Source: CADEDV01 sp964437415
GTDB lineage: Bacteria; Bacteroidota; Bacteroidia; Chitinophagales; Chitinophagaceae
Length of the DNA: 64,000 nt
Direction: 5' to 3'
NCBI GenBank assembly: GCA_964437415.1
Contig: CAYTGN010000006.1
Coordinates: forward strand, 1 to 64,000
Made by a program: the position numbers and the translations under genes. Under the pieces are notes generated by a model, which was not told where the DNA came from, made no database searches, and saw only the letters and a program-made list of their open reading frames with translations. Positions 18,125-26,081 of this stretch are shown here, piece by piece (within the stretch, counting starts at the first letter, position 1; every line of letters begins with the position of its first letter).

Positions 18125-20035
18125 TCAGCGAACGATAGTAAATTTACTATTCAACACTTCTCCGCCGATCACAACCTGCACCATGTATGTGCCGGGTTGG
18201 AGACGGCTAAGATCATTTACACTGATGCTGTTGGTGCCTTCGGTCAGCATATTTTGTTGTTGGTGCATGATGCGACCGCTCAGGTCAAATATTTTAACCT
18301 GTGCAGCACTGTTGCCGCTAACCGATAAACGGATGGTAAGCATATTTGCGTTTACAACAGGATTGGGGCTGATTAAAAGACCCGCTACTGCTTTCTGATC
18401 CCTTCTGATGAGTACTACATTGCTGTAGCTATAACGACCATCGAGGTCAACCATCTTGAGCCTGTAGTAAAAAATATTGCCTGTTGCATCGGCGCCCGAA
18501 AGATCATCTGAATGCTGATAGGTCAGTTTGCCTGAGCCAGGCAGTGCTGATTTGCTGGCAACATTGGTGTAGTTACTACCATTGCTGCTTCGCTCAATTT
18601 CATAATGGCTGAATTTATCCTGGTTGTCAACCTGCCAGTTCAGTGCAGTTGCATTATTTTGAAATGCACCTGAGAAATTCAGCAATCTTACCGGCAATGT
18701 GATGCCTCCGCAGAAATCAACCAAGGCAGGATCATCAGGAGCAGCTGTTCCCGGGTCATTTGATAAATCTTCAAGACCCAGAATCGCAGACAAACCACTG
18801 ATCTTTGACTGTAAGGGAACAGGATTGTAAGTGCCGCCAAGTGTTACCAGTTTCAATTTGAGTGTAAAATCGATTGTTGTATTCACCCCACCAGTGCGGA
18901 AGGAGGTTACTACAATTTTATTATCGGTGCCGGTGTTGGCAGAGCTGATTGTTATAAGGGCCGGATTGTTGGCAGGAATAAGACCGGCGTCAAAAAGTCT
19001 TTGGGCAATTACTGCGGGAGTTTCAATAAAAGAAAACCTGTTACCCGGAATTTCCAGCTCATAGGTCAAACCCGTTTGCTGACTGCTGGTTTGGTTGGTA
19101 ACAGATACAATGATGTCAAATTCAGGATTCTTATTCTGTGCAGTAGGGCATATAGCATTCGGTGCATCGAGATCATGAAATACACGACCAAAGCTGCAAC
19201 TGCAACCATCAGCATAAGTGTAAGAAGGAGCAGTACCTACCTGCTGAAGTGCTGCAGTTGCTTTATCAATCTTCTGGAAAGTGCCATCCTGGCGATAGCC
19301 GAAGAGGTTGCCTACCTCATCGAAGAAAAGAGCAGCAATATATTGGGTGCCGGCATGTGTGCCGATAAACGTCGCATTTGCGTTGGCAGTGTTGATCGTA
19401 TGTAAGCGACGGTTATAGGTTACACCATACATAGTCCCAGTTACAGGGTCAATGGCTATATCCACGAAGAAGTTTGTGCCCGTTCCCCCGGGTGAGGATG
19501 TTCCGAGATAGGTAGCGGTTAGGCTGGTTGCCGGAAAATTGTTTCCGGAGATACGGAACAGTTCATGATTTTCGGTAAAGAAATAAAAGTTACCGGCAGC
19601 GTCAAAGCAACCAGCATATGATTGTTCTCCATTATTCAGGTTTCCGCCTCCGTTACTTACTTCTCCCAGGTCTACTACATTATTGGGAGTGCCATTACCA
19701 ATTCGTACGAGTCTTACCCTGTCACCACTGACCGGATAACGTAGTCCGTACATGTATCCATCAACAGGGTTTAATCCAAGTGAGTTGAAACCGATACCTG
19801 TAGGATTGGCATTAAACGGGCTTGATGTAATCGTACTTCCTGAAAAAGTCAGTTTTTGAAGACTAGTGGTGGAAGTAGCGGTTCCTTGTGAACCATGACT
19901 GATAAAAAACTGGCCATTACAGCCAATTGGCTGATTCGACTGCGCATTTAACTCTCCTGCAGCAATAGTCGCCAAAAGAAAAAGCAGCGATGCCGAGTAC
20001 TGGAAATTTTTTTTCAAAAAAGTAAAAGTTTTCAT
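18125..20035 (-). CDS. T9SS type A cargo protein, propeller-like
   Basis: 636 residues with a signal peptide ending in ATIAAGELNAQ. The N-terminal half has repeated propeller-type segments (GYMYGLRYPVSGDRVRLVRI, NFYFFTENHELFRISGN, GTMYGVTYNRRLHTI, GNLFGYRQDGTFQKI), like DUF6923-type domains. A DUF11-like region (DIIVSVTNQTSSQQTGLTYE) and the LPVRLLNFSG module follow, then the sorting domain (ISPNPVVNANMLTIRL, IFDLSGRIMHQQQN, GTYMVQVVIGGEV). It is a paralogue of the neighbouring gene in its last third. The role of this surface protein is unknown. Confidence 0.85.
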   Translation of the reverse strand: MKTFTFLKKNFQYSASLLFLLATIAAGELNAQSNQPIGCNGQFFISHGSQGTATSTTSLQKLTFSGSTITSSPFNANPTGIGFNSLGLNPVDGYMYGLRYPVSGDRVRLVRIGNGTPNNVVDLGEVSNGGGNLNNGEQSYAGCFDAAGNFYFFTENHELFRISGNNFPATSLTATYLGTSSPGGTGTNFFVDIAIDPVTGTMYGVTYNRRLHTINTANANATFIGTHAGTQYIAALFFDEVGNLFGYRQDGTFQKIDKATAALQQVGTAPSYTYADGCSCSFGRVFHDLDAPNAICPTAQNKNPEFDIIVSVTNQTSSQQTGLTYELEIPGNRFSFIETPAVIAQRLFDAGLIPANNPALITISSANTGTDNKIVVTSFRTGGVNTTIDFTLKLKLVTLGGTYNPVPLQSKISGLSAILGLEDLSNDPGTAAPDDPALVDFCGGITLPVRLLNFSGAFQNNATALNWQVDNQDKFSHYEIERSSNGSNYTNVASKSALPGSGKLTYQHSDDLSGADATGNIFYYRLKMVDLDGRYSYSNVVLIRRDQKAVAGLLISPNPVVNANMLTIRLSVSGNSAAQVKIFDLSGRIMHQQQNMLTEGTNSISVNDLSRLQPGTYMVQVVIGGEVLNSKFTIVR

Positions 20036-20287
20036 ACCCTCAGGTTTTATTTAAAAAATAGAAAATCTGTAACCGTAACGGTATCAGAGGAATGGACATG
20101 AGGGTATTCGACAGGATCAACAGGATGTGAGAGGTTTCCTAAGAGGAGTAGTTGGAAAAAATTAAAGGGAGGTCTTTAGGAGGTATTGGGTACGTATGAG
20201 CAGTAAAAGTAGTGATGATAATCAGACTATGCAAGCATTTCGTGAAATAATTTCCGATAAAATATTTTACTACTATATAAAACCTGT

Positions 20288-20878
20288 CTAACTGATACGC
20301 TTCCACGACTTATAAGAACTGCTTTGTATAGGTCTGTTTGAAGGGATTTCACGCAGCGGCTGACATGGGTTTAATGTTTCAAAACAGTCGTTTGATAATT
20401 GCTGGTATAATTTTGTTCCTTCTGTTTTCCAGACCAGCATTTCATCACTCACCTTTTTGATGATCTTTGACGGATTGCCCACAACCAAACTGCGGGCAGG
20501 TATTTTTTCCCCTTCTTTGATAAAAGTTAGTGCACCAACAATACTTTCATCACCGAGTTCAGCATTGTCCATTATCACTGCATTCATGCCTACAAGGCAA
20601 TTCTTTCCGATCGTCGCACCGTGTATCACCGCTCCATGCCCTATATGGGAGCCTTCTTTCAGCAAAACAGTGACACCGGGAAACATATGGATGGTGCAAT
20701 TCTCCTGAACATTGCAACCATCTTCCAGGATGATCTGTCCCCAATCACCTCTTAATGCTGCACCGGGACCGACATAACAATCTTTTCCGATAATGACATT
20801 GCCGGTGACAGCCGCCTGCGGATGTATAAAAGATGATTCGTGGATCACTGGTTTAATTTCGTTGAACTCGTAGACCAT
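20288..20878 (-). CDS. paaY: Hexapeptide-repeat protein PaaY
   Basis: 196 residues starting at the ATG at 20878; a start 17 codons earlier would add a tail not seen in the family. It is a left-handed beta-helix of hexapeptide repeats (VTGNVIIGKDCYVGPGAALRG, VLLKEGSHIGHGAVIHG, TIGKNCLVGMNAVIMDNA), with the gamma-carbonic-anhydrase-type histidines (IHMF, GHGAVIHG). In E. coli and Pseudomonas PaaY is a thioesterase that hydrolyses dead-end ring-epoxide CoA derivatives of phenylacetate. The placement near paaI and paaGDCBA supports this name over a general carbonic anhydrase. The C-terminal 45 residues extend beyond the core, as in PaaY. Confidence 0.85.
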   Translation of the reverse strand: MVYEFNEIKPVIHESSFIHPQAAVTGNVIIGKDCYVGPGAALRGDWGQIILEDGCNVQENCTIHMFPGVTVLLKEGSHIGHGAVIHGATIGKNCLVGMNAVIMDNAELGDESIVGALTFIKEGEKIPARSLVVGNPSKIIKKVSDEMLVWKTEGTKLYQQLSNDCFETLNPCQPLREIPSNRPIQSSSYKSWKRIS

Positions 20879-21008
20879 ATTGTAAAAATTTCTGATGACA
20901 AAAGTCGCAATTACGGCAAAACCCTCCAAGAGTTACTAAACAGGCCAGTTGCCTTCAAAGGCAGCTCTTGTAGGGCATGATAAATTACCGGTTTTGTAAC
21001 TTGTAGCA

Positions 21009-22121
21009 ATGATGATCATTATTGCACCTGATAAATTCAAAAGCAGTCTCAGCAGTTTTGAAGTATGTGATGCGATTGAGAAAGGAATTCTGTCTGTCGT
21101 AAAGGAAGCTGAAATCCGCAGTTTCCCGATGGCAGATGGCGGGGATGGTTTTGCCGAGGTGCTAAAGCATTATAAAGGCACAGCAACAATTACATGTAAA
21201 ACTGTTGACCCATTGCACCGGGAGATAATGGCTTCGTACCAGTGGAGCGAAAAGGATAAAATAGCCATTATAGAAATGGCAACAGCCAGTGGTTTGGTAT
21301 TGCTGTCAAAAGAAGAAAGAAACCCGATGTCGGCGTCTGCTTATGGAACAGGCATTCAGATCAAGGATGCGGTAAAGAGAGGAGCAACTAAGATCATCTT
21401 AGGTCTTGGTGGCAGCGCTACCAATGATGCGGGTACAGGAATCTTATCTGCATTGGAATTTCTTTTTGAAGATGAAAAAGGAAACAGACTAACAGCCTGT
21501 GGCGAAAACTTATCCCGCATTTGCAGGATTGTTCCGCCTGCTGTCATTCCCGCTGTGCGTTTTGAAATTGCCTGTGATGTGGAAAATGTTTTATTTGGTG
21601 AGCATGGGGCAGCGTATGTTTATGCAACGCAAAAAGGGGCTGATGTGGCCATGCTGAAACAACTGGATGAAGGGTTACAGAATTTCGCTTTGGTTTTGAA
21701 GAAACAATTTCAGGCCGATGTTTCATCCATTCCCGGAACCGGCGCTGCAGGTGGTATTGCAGCAGGTCTGCTTCCTTTCTTTAATGTTGAAATCAGAAAA
21801 GGAATGGACCTGGTGCTGAATGCGTCTGGCATTCAACATGCAATGGTGAATGCCGATATGCTGATAACCGGCGAAGGAAAGATTGATGCACAAAGCACAC
21901 AAGGAAAAGTGGTGGGCAGGATAGCTGAAATGGCAACTGCGAATAATATTCCCTGCATTGCCTTTTGTGGTTTTTGGGAGCCGGGTATTAAAGAAGTGAA
22001 AGGGCTTGAAAAGATAATTTCTCTTGCTGCAGATGAATCAGCCATTGAAGCGGCCATTCAAAACGCAGCGATGCTGCTGGAAAGCAAAGTGGCCGCTTAT
22101 TTCAAAACTATCCGTGGCTAA
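21009..22121 (+). CDS. Glycerate kinase (GlxK/GarK family)
   Basis: 370 residues, full length for the type I glycerate kinase family, which uses ATP to phosphorylate D-glycerate to 2-phosphoglycerate. Typical features are the N-terminal IIIAPDKFKSSLSS, the FPMADGGDGFAEVL motif near 40, the ATASGLVLL segment and the GLGGSATNDAGTGI loop near 136-149, and a late GEGKIDAQS motif. Two ATGs open the frame (MM); either could be used. It interrupts the paa genes: divergent from paaY and convergent with paaI (three bases between stops). No glyoxylate-pathway partner is nearby. Confidence 0.93.
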   Translation: MMIIIAPDKFKSSLSSFEVCDAIEKGILSVVKEAEIRSFPMADGGDGFAEVLKHYKGTATITCKTVDPLHREIMASYQWSEKDKIAIIEMATASGLVLLSKEERNPMSASAYGTGIQIKDAVKRGATKIILGLGGSATNDAGTGILSALEFLFEDEKGNRLTACGENLSRICRIVPPAVIPAVRFEIACDVENVLFGEHGAAYVYATQKGADVAMLKQLDEGLQNFALVLKKQFQADVSSIPGTGAAGGIAAGLLPFFNVEIRKGMDLVLNASGIQHAMVNADMLITGEGKIDAQSTQGKVVGRIAEMATANNIPCIAFCGFWEPGIKEVKGLEKIISLAADESAIEAAIQNAAMLLESKVAAYFKTIRG

Positions 22122-22123
22122 AC

Positions 22124-22534
22124 TCAGATCAATGATTTACCAGTGCGGAAACAGGTTCCTTTGAACAAAGCCACAACATGATCTTTCTGGTTGGTGATAC
22201 TGATGTGATATAGTCCTGTTGATTTCCCGTTGTGCAGTTCTTTGGCTTCAGCTGTCAAAATATCACCAACATGAACCGGTTTGGTGAAATTGATAGAAGT
22301 GTCTAATGCAACAGAGAGGTTATTCCTGTTGTTACAGGCAAAAGCAAAGGCGCTGTCGGCTAAAGAAAAGGCTATCCCGCCATGCACAATGCCAAAACCA
22401 TTGATCATTTCCTCTCTTACTGTCATCCGGATCTTGCTAAATCCTTCTTTTATCTCCAGCAATTCTATTCCCAGCCATTGGGAGAAGAGGTCATGCTGCA
22501 TCATGTGGGCTACTACTTGCTGGGGGGTAATCAT
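22124..22534 (-). CDS. paaI: Hydroxyphenylacetyl-CoA thioesterase PaaI
   Basis: A 136-residue single hotdog domain. The hallmark is GFGIVHGGIAFSLADSAFAF (about 45-65), with the conserved His-Gly-Gly and Asp used by PaaI-type thioesterases, and a C-terminal CRTGKS. PaaI hydrolyses ring-hydroxylated phenylacetyl-CoA esters, releasing CoA trapped by side reactions. Its position between paaY and paaG supports this specific name over a generic hotdog enzyme. Same strand as the other paa genes. Confidence 0.88.
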   Translation of the reverse strand: MITPQQVVAHMMQHDLFSQWLGIELLEIKEGFSKIRMTVREEMINGFGIVHGGIAFSLADSAFAFACNNRNNLSVALDTSINFTKPVHVGDILTAEAKELHNGKSTGLYHISITNQKDHVVALFKGTCFRTGKSLI

Positions 22535-22578
22535 GTTAATATGTTGAAATAGTTGATTAAGTTGACAGAGGATAAGTG

Positions 22579-22947
22579 CTATTTGATATTCTTTTCAAGA
22601 TAATTTATATATCCATTCAGCAGACGTTCTACTTCCTCAACTTTGCTTCTGAAATATTTCAGCTGATCTTCGGTAATATACGAGCAATCAAAAGCGTCTA
22701 TGAGATGATTTAGTGTTTCGGCAAGTGAACCCCTGGCAATAATAGAAAATCGTAGTCTGTCGGGAAATGTTCTCCTGCCATGCCCTTCCGAAAGTTGTGA
22801 GGGTACCGATCTTGCACTTTTTTTTAATTGGTCGGTAAGGCTGAATTTTTTCTCTATCGGAAAATTCTTTACCAGCTCAAAAATTTCTTTCTTTAATTCC
22901 CTGGTTTTTTTCCAGACTTCAAGTTCCTCGAAATTTTGATAGGCCAT
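22579..22947 (-). CDS. Four-helix-bundle protein (S23 / IVP family)
   Basis: 122 residues, almost all alpha-helical, starting with FEELEVWKKTRELKKEIFEL and containing QLKKSARSVPSQLSEGHGR and LRFSIIARGSLAET. This is the family first seen in 23S rRNA intervening sequences and later as stand-alone genes; it also includes the accessory protein of diversity-generating retroelements. There is no reverse transcriptase or rRNA here. It sits in the paa gene row between paaI and paaG, on the same strand, 44 nt after paaI in the other sense. Its job is unknown; it behaves as a mobile passenger gene in many Bacteroidota. Confidence 0.85.
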   Translation of the reverse strand: MAYQNFEELEVWKKTRELKKEIFELVKNFPIEKKFSLTDQLKKSARSVPSQLSEGHGRRTFPDRLRFSIIARGSLAETLNHLIDAFDCSYITEDQLKYFRSKVEEVERLLNGYINYLEKNIK

Positions 22948-23007
22948 TGAATGAAGTTGAATATGAGTGTAAACTTTGTTAACCTCGTCAACTATATTAC
23001 CTTTTTC

Positions 23008-23781
23008 TCACTCCCCCTTAAACACCGGCTTCCTTTTCTCCAAAAACGCGGCAACTCCTTCTTTGTAATCTGCTGTCTGCGCTGCCCGCTGCTGCAGTTT
23101 GTCTTCATTCTGCAATTGTTCATACATCGTGTGGGTGAATGCCCATTGCAATGCTTTCTTGGTATAGGCCAGTCCCATCGTAGGCATGGCGGCCAGCGTT
23201 TCAGCGATCTTCAATGCTTCGGTTTCAAAAACATCATCCGGGAAATACTTGTACAACATTCCCCATTTCTCAGCCGTAGCCGCATCTATTTTATCCCCCA
23301 GCATCATAATAGCCGAAGCTTTTTGCCAGCCGATCAGTTTTGGCAGGAAGAAAGTGCCACCACTGTCGGGGATCAGCCCTATTTTGGAAAATGCCTGTAT
23401 AAATGAAGCAGATTCTTTAGCTACACAGATGTCACAGCACAAAGCAATATTGGCGCCGGCGCCGGCTGCCACGCCATTCACCGCCGCCACTACCGGTTTT
23501 TTCAGTTCCCGTATTTTAATAATAATGGGATTGTAATGTTCGCTCAATATCCTTGACATGCCCGGTCCTTCGGGGTCCACCATTTCCGCCAGGTCCTGCC
23601 CGGCGCTGAAACCCTTACCGGCGCCGGTGATGTAAACACAGCGAACTTCTTTATCACTGCATTTATCCAATGCTTCCTGCATCAGCAGCGCCATTTCACG
23701 ATTGAATGAATTGAGTTTATCAGGCCGGTTCAATGTGATAAAGCCGATTGAATTTTTTATTTCAAAAAGAATGGAAGACAT
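23008..23781 (-). CDS. paaG: Ring-1,2-epoxyphenylacetyl-CoA isomerase PaaG
   Basis: 257 residues of the crotonase family. The oxyanion-hole segments are FSAGQDLAEM (about 58-67) and AAVNGVAAGAGANIAL (about 99-114), and the catalytic aspartate is D139 in GLIPDSGGT, as in PaaG. The enzyme turns the phenylacetyl-CoA epoxide into the seven-membered oxepin-CoA. In the absence of context it might be called an enoyl-CoA hydratase, but the direct linkage to paaDCBA supports PaaG. It has its own promoter candidate in the 50-nt gap after paaD. Confidence 0.9.
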   Translation of the reverse strand: MSSILFEIKNSIGFITLNRPDKLNSFNREMALLMQEALDKCSDKEVRCVYITGAGKGFSAGQDLAEMVDPEGPGMSRILSEHYNPIIIKIRELKKPVVAAVNGVAAGAGANIALCCDICVAKESASFIQAFSKIGLIPDSGGTFFLPKLIGWQKASAIMMLGDKIDAATAEKWGMLYKYFPDDVFETEALKIAETLAAMPTMGLAYTKKALQWAFTHTMYEQLQNEDKLQQRAAQTADYKEGVAAFLEKRKPVFKGE

Positions 23782-23798
23782 GAAGAATATTTTGTAAA

Positions 23799-23806
23799 CA
23801 AATGTA
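23799..23806 (-). promoter_or_regulatory. Candidate -7 promoter box for paaG
   Basis: Minus-strand TACATTTG fits TAnnTTTG exactly and ends 18 bases before the paaG ATG. It implies that paaG can be transcribed apart from paaABCD. Confidence 0.4.
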
Positions 23807-23831
23807 ATAATTCCCTTTTAGGAGCAGGGAC

Positions 23832-24380
23832 TTAATGGCATTTGAAATAATCAAAGGGTTCCTTGCAATCATCACATTGATACAATGCTTTGCAGGCCGT
23901 GGATCCAAATTCGCTGATCCGGTGCGTATGCCATGAGTTGCAATGAGGGCATTGCACCGCTTCATCAGCAGCAAACAATTTGTCGCTGCAAACCTGTTGT
24001 TTTGGATTCGGCGGAGCAATGCCGTATTCTTTTAATTTTCTTTTTCCTTCTTCACTCATCCAGTCGGTGGTCCAGGCAGGAGAAAGAACAGTTGTGATCT
24101 TTACGTTTTTATATCCTGCTTCTGCCAATGCCAGCCGGATGTTCATGCTGATCATATCCATGGCCGGACAACCGGTGTAGGTGGGGGTAATGGCAATCTC
24201 CGTTTGTTCCTTGCTGATCTTTACATCCCTGACAATACCCAGATCGATGATGGTAAGAACGGGGACTTCGGGATCAGTTACTGTTTCAAGTATTGACCAG
24301 ATGGCCCCCCCGCCCCCCGCAGGGGGGATTTGTGAAGAGTTTTCTATTTGCAGGTTTTTATCCATTATTAGAGTGTTCAT
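23832..24380 (-). CDS. paaD: PaaD, maturation factor of phenylacetyl-CoA epoxidase
   Basis: 182 residues. The MIP18/SufT-like domain (ILETVTDPEVPVLTIIDLG, about 29-47; TYTGCPAMDMI) is followed by a C-terminal zinc/iron-binding segment with paired cysteines (CPHCNSWHTH and CDDC), as in PaaD. It is needed for epoxidase activity in vivo and probably for assembly of an iron centre. The N-terminus is unusual: residues 17-26 read IPPAGGGGAI and are encoded by a GC-rich palindromic repeat rather than by family sequence. The start at 24380 follows another copy of that repeat. Translation from an internal start is not obvious. Confidence 0.9.
   Translation of the reverse strand: MNTLIMDKNLQIENSSQIPPAGGGGAIWSILETVTDPEVPVLTIIDLGIVRDVKISKEQTEIAITPTYTGCPAMDMISMNIRLALAEAGYKNVKITTVLSPAWTTDWMSEEGKRKLKEYGIAPPNPKQQVCSDKLFAADEAVQCPHCNSWHTHRISEFGSTACKALYQCDDCKEPFDYFKCH
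24305..24331. repeat. GC-rich palindromic repeat inside paaD
   Basis: A CCCCCC-GCA-GGGGGG hairpin (24313-24327) preceded by more C residues. Read in frame on the minus strand it gives IPPAGGGGAI near the PaaD N-terminus. It resembles the copies at 24381 and 24957 in having C-tracts mirrored by G-tracts. Confidence 0.65.
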
Positions 24381-24413
24381 AAGCCCCTCCTGCGGAGGGG
24401 TTTGGGGAGGCCT
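24381..24413. repeat. GC-rich palindromic repeat between paaC and paaD
   Basis: The whole 33-nt gap between the paaC stop and the paaD start is this element: CCCCTCC-TGC-GGAGGGG (24384-24400), then TTTGGGGAGG. Its hairpin has no T-run and is unlikely to be a terminator. Confidence 0.7.
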
Positions 24414-25205
24414 CTACCATTCTGCTCCGGGGTAGGTTCTTTGCAGGTATTGTAATTCGGTAAGAATATAACCGAGATGTTCAGTGTGAACTCCTGTTTT
24501 GCCACCACTTTGCATAAATATATTTTCAGGAAAAATTAAAGTGGCTTCTTCAAATACCGTTTTTACTTTCACTTCCCATTTTTCCTGAATCATATTCAAA
24601 TTAACTCCCATTGCTGTTTCATATTCCGCCGGCATAAAGAGTTCGCCGGTATAGGGCCATAATTCCTCAATCGCTTTTTTAATTCTCCGGTGACTTTCTG
24701 CTGTACCATCACCCAGTCTTATGACCCATTCACTGCTCCATCGTAAATGATAAGCAACTTCTTTGATGGCTTTTGCCGCAATCGCTGCCAGTTGCTCATC
24801 GCTGTGGTTTTGTAATTGCTGGTATAAATGAAACTGGTAATTGCTGAACAGGAATTGCCTCAGGATGGTTTGAGCCCAGTCGCCATTGGGTTGTTCCACC
24901 AGCAGGTAGTTTTTGAATTCTCTTTCTATACGCAGGTAAGCTAATGTATCTTCTGTGACCTCACCCCCAACCCCCTCTCCAAGGGGAGAGGGGGCTTTCG
25001 ATCCCTCTGATTTTCGAAAATCAGTAATTAATTGCGCTGCGTACTGATAAAAATTTCTGGCCTGACCAATAAGATCAAGGGAGATATTTGTTATCGCAAT
25101 ATCCTGTTCCAGCACAGGCCCATGTCCGCACCACTCTGCGTTGCGCTGGCCAAGTATCAGGTTGTTGTCAGCGAGATGTAAAGTATAATCAATCAGGGCA
25201 CTCAT
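24414..25205 (-). CDS. paaC: 1,2-phenylacetyl-CoA epoxidase subunit PaaC
   Basis: 263 residues, the structural, catalytically inactive ferritin-like partner of PaaA. Conserved stretches are LGQRNAEWCGHGP, NISLDLIGQARNFYQYAAQL, FKNYLLVEQPNGDWAQTILR, AIKEVAYHLRWSSEWV and LWPYTGELF. Between YAAQL and EDTLAY the family has a short loop, but here some 26 residues (from ITDFRKSEGS through APSPLGEGVGGEVT) are present, encoded by an inserted repeat. The frame is kept. The ATG overlaps the paaB stop codon (TAATG), so the two are translationally coupled. Confidence 0.93.
   Translation of the reverse strand: MSALIDYTLHLADNNLILGQRNAEWCGHGPVLEQDIAITNISLDLIGQARNFYQYAAQLITDFRKSEGSKAPSPLGEGVGGEVTEDTLAYLRIEREFKNYLLVEQPNGDWAQTILRQFLFSNYQFHLYQQLQNHSDEQLAAIAAKAIKEVAYHLRWSSEWVIRLGDGTAESHRRIKKAIEELWPYTGELFMPAEYETAMGVNLNMIQEKWEVKVKTVFEEATLIFPENIFMQSGGKTGVHTEHLGYILTELQYLQRTYPGAEW
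24957..25024. repeat. Repeat element inserted in frame in paaC
   Basis: A perfect 10-bp stem, CCCCCTCTCC - AAGG - GGAGAGGGGG (24971-24994), with C-rich left flank, plus an 18-bp perfect palindrome CTGATTTTCGAAAATCAG (25007-25024) beside it. In the paaC frame it reads SEGSKAPSPLGEGVGGEV. The C-rich hairpin matches a class of dispersed repeats common between genes in this phylum (from general knowledge); being inside a catalytic-complex gene is unusual. Confidence 0.75.
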
Positions 25206-25567
25206 TACATATGGTTTACTTCGTCAGGCAATTGGTAAAAGGTTGGGTGACGGTATATTTTATCAACAGCCGGTTCATATAGTTCGCCTGCTTCTTCAGG
25301 GTTGGAGGCCGTGATATATTTGCTCTCCACCACCCAGATGCTTACGCCTTCCATTCTCCTGGTGTAAACATCACGGGCATTTTCAATCGCCATTTGTGCA
25401 TCAGCAGCATGCAGGCTGCCTACATGCTTATGATCCAATCCCTGTTTGCTGCGGATGAAGACTTCCCACAGGGGCCAGTCGTGGCCTGAAGCTTTGCTCT
25501 CCATTTTCCCGCCTCCTTTCTCTTCGGGAATATCGCCGTAATAAAATTTTCTGATCTGTATTTGCAT
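25205..25567 (-). CDS. paaB: 1,2-phenylacetyl-CoA epoxidase subunit PaaB
   Basis: 120 residues from the ATG at 25567; the frame is open nine codons further, but MQIQIRKFYYGDIP is the family-like start. Typical PaaB sequence follows: WPLWEVFIRSKQGLDHKHVGS, DAQMAIENARDVYTRR and GVSIWVVES. PaaB bridges two PaaAC heterodimers in the epoxidase complex. It lies ten bases from the end of the ORF6N gene and overlaps paaC by one base. An extra loop EEKGGGKMESKASG near residue 15-28 is longer than in the E. coli protein. Confidence 0.93.
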   Translation of the reverse strand: MQIQIRKFYYGDIPEEKGGGKMESKASGHDWPLWEVFIRSKQGLDHKHVGSLHAADAQMAIENARDVYTRRMEGVSIWVVESKYITASNPEEAGELYEPAVDKIYRHPTFYQLPDEVNHM

Positions 25568-25577
25568 ATCCGTTGTT

Positions 25578-26081
25578 TTAGGATTTAAAACCAATTCTTC
25601 TCCTGCTCTTAAAATCTTCTTCCACTTGTTTTTTTGTTACCAGGTATTCAAGCGCCTTGAATATTTCCCTGAAATTCTTATTGTACTTTTTCTCCAGCTT
25701 CAGGATCTTTTCATAAAGTTCTTTATTAGCAATAGCTGCTTGCCTGATCAGCACAAAAGTGCGGATGATGATAATATTTACCTGTATGGCTTTTTCACTG
25801 TTGAGTACACTGGAAAGCATGGCCACGCCTTGTTCAGTGAAAGCATAAGGCATATATCTTGTGCCACCTCTTTTTGAGGTTACAATTTGTGACCTCAAAC
25901 TGTCAAACTCTTTTTGTGTAAGTGTAAACATAAAGTCAGGCGGAAACCTTTCATTATTTCTTTTTACCGCTTGCTTTAAAACTTTGGTGGGCACTTCATA
26001 GATCTCCGCTAAATCATAGTCCAGCATCACTTTTTGACCCCGGATTTCATAAATCTTGTTTTGAATGACACTTAACTGCAT
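25578..26081 (-). CDS. ORF6N-domain protein embedded between paaA and paaB
   Basis: 167 residues. The first 100 form an ORF6N domain (IYEIRGQKVMLDYDLAEIYE, VKRNNERFPPDFMFTLTQKE, YMPYAFTEQGVAMLSSVLNS), a DNA-binding module of phage anti-repressors and many stand-alone Bacteroidota genes. The C-terminus is a coiled helix rich in Lys and Glu. Its ATG shares an A with the paaA stop (TGATG), and paaB starts ten bases after its stop, so it is fully built into the operon. No phage genes are near. Whether it affects paa expression is unknown. Confidence 0.9.
   Translation of the reverse strand: MQLSVIQNKIYEIRGQKVMLDYDLAEIYEVPTKVLKQAVKRNNERFPPDFMFTLTQKEFDSLRSQIVTSKRGGTRYMPYAFTEQGVAMLSSVLNSEKAIQVNIIIIRTFVLIRQAAIANKELYEKILKLEKKYNKNFREIFKALEYLVTKKQVEEDFKSRRRIGFKS

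Noticed and set aside
22579..22947. Diversity-generating retroelement, suggested by the Avd-like four-helix-bundle gene
   Set aside because: No reverse transcriptase gene, template repeat or variable-repeat pair was found in the window.
24384..24400. Rho-independent terminator between paaC and paaD
   Set aside because: The hairpin has no T run in either direction and matches a repeat found twice within coding sequence nearby.
25578..26081. Prophage remnant around the ORF6N gene
   Set aside because: All neighbours are paa genes; no integrase, capsid, terminase or attachment sites are present.
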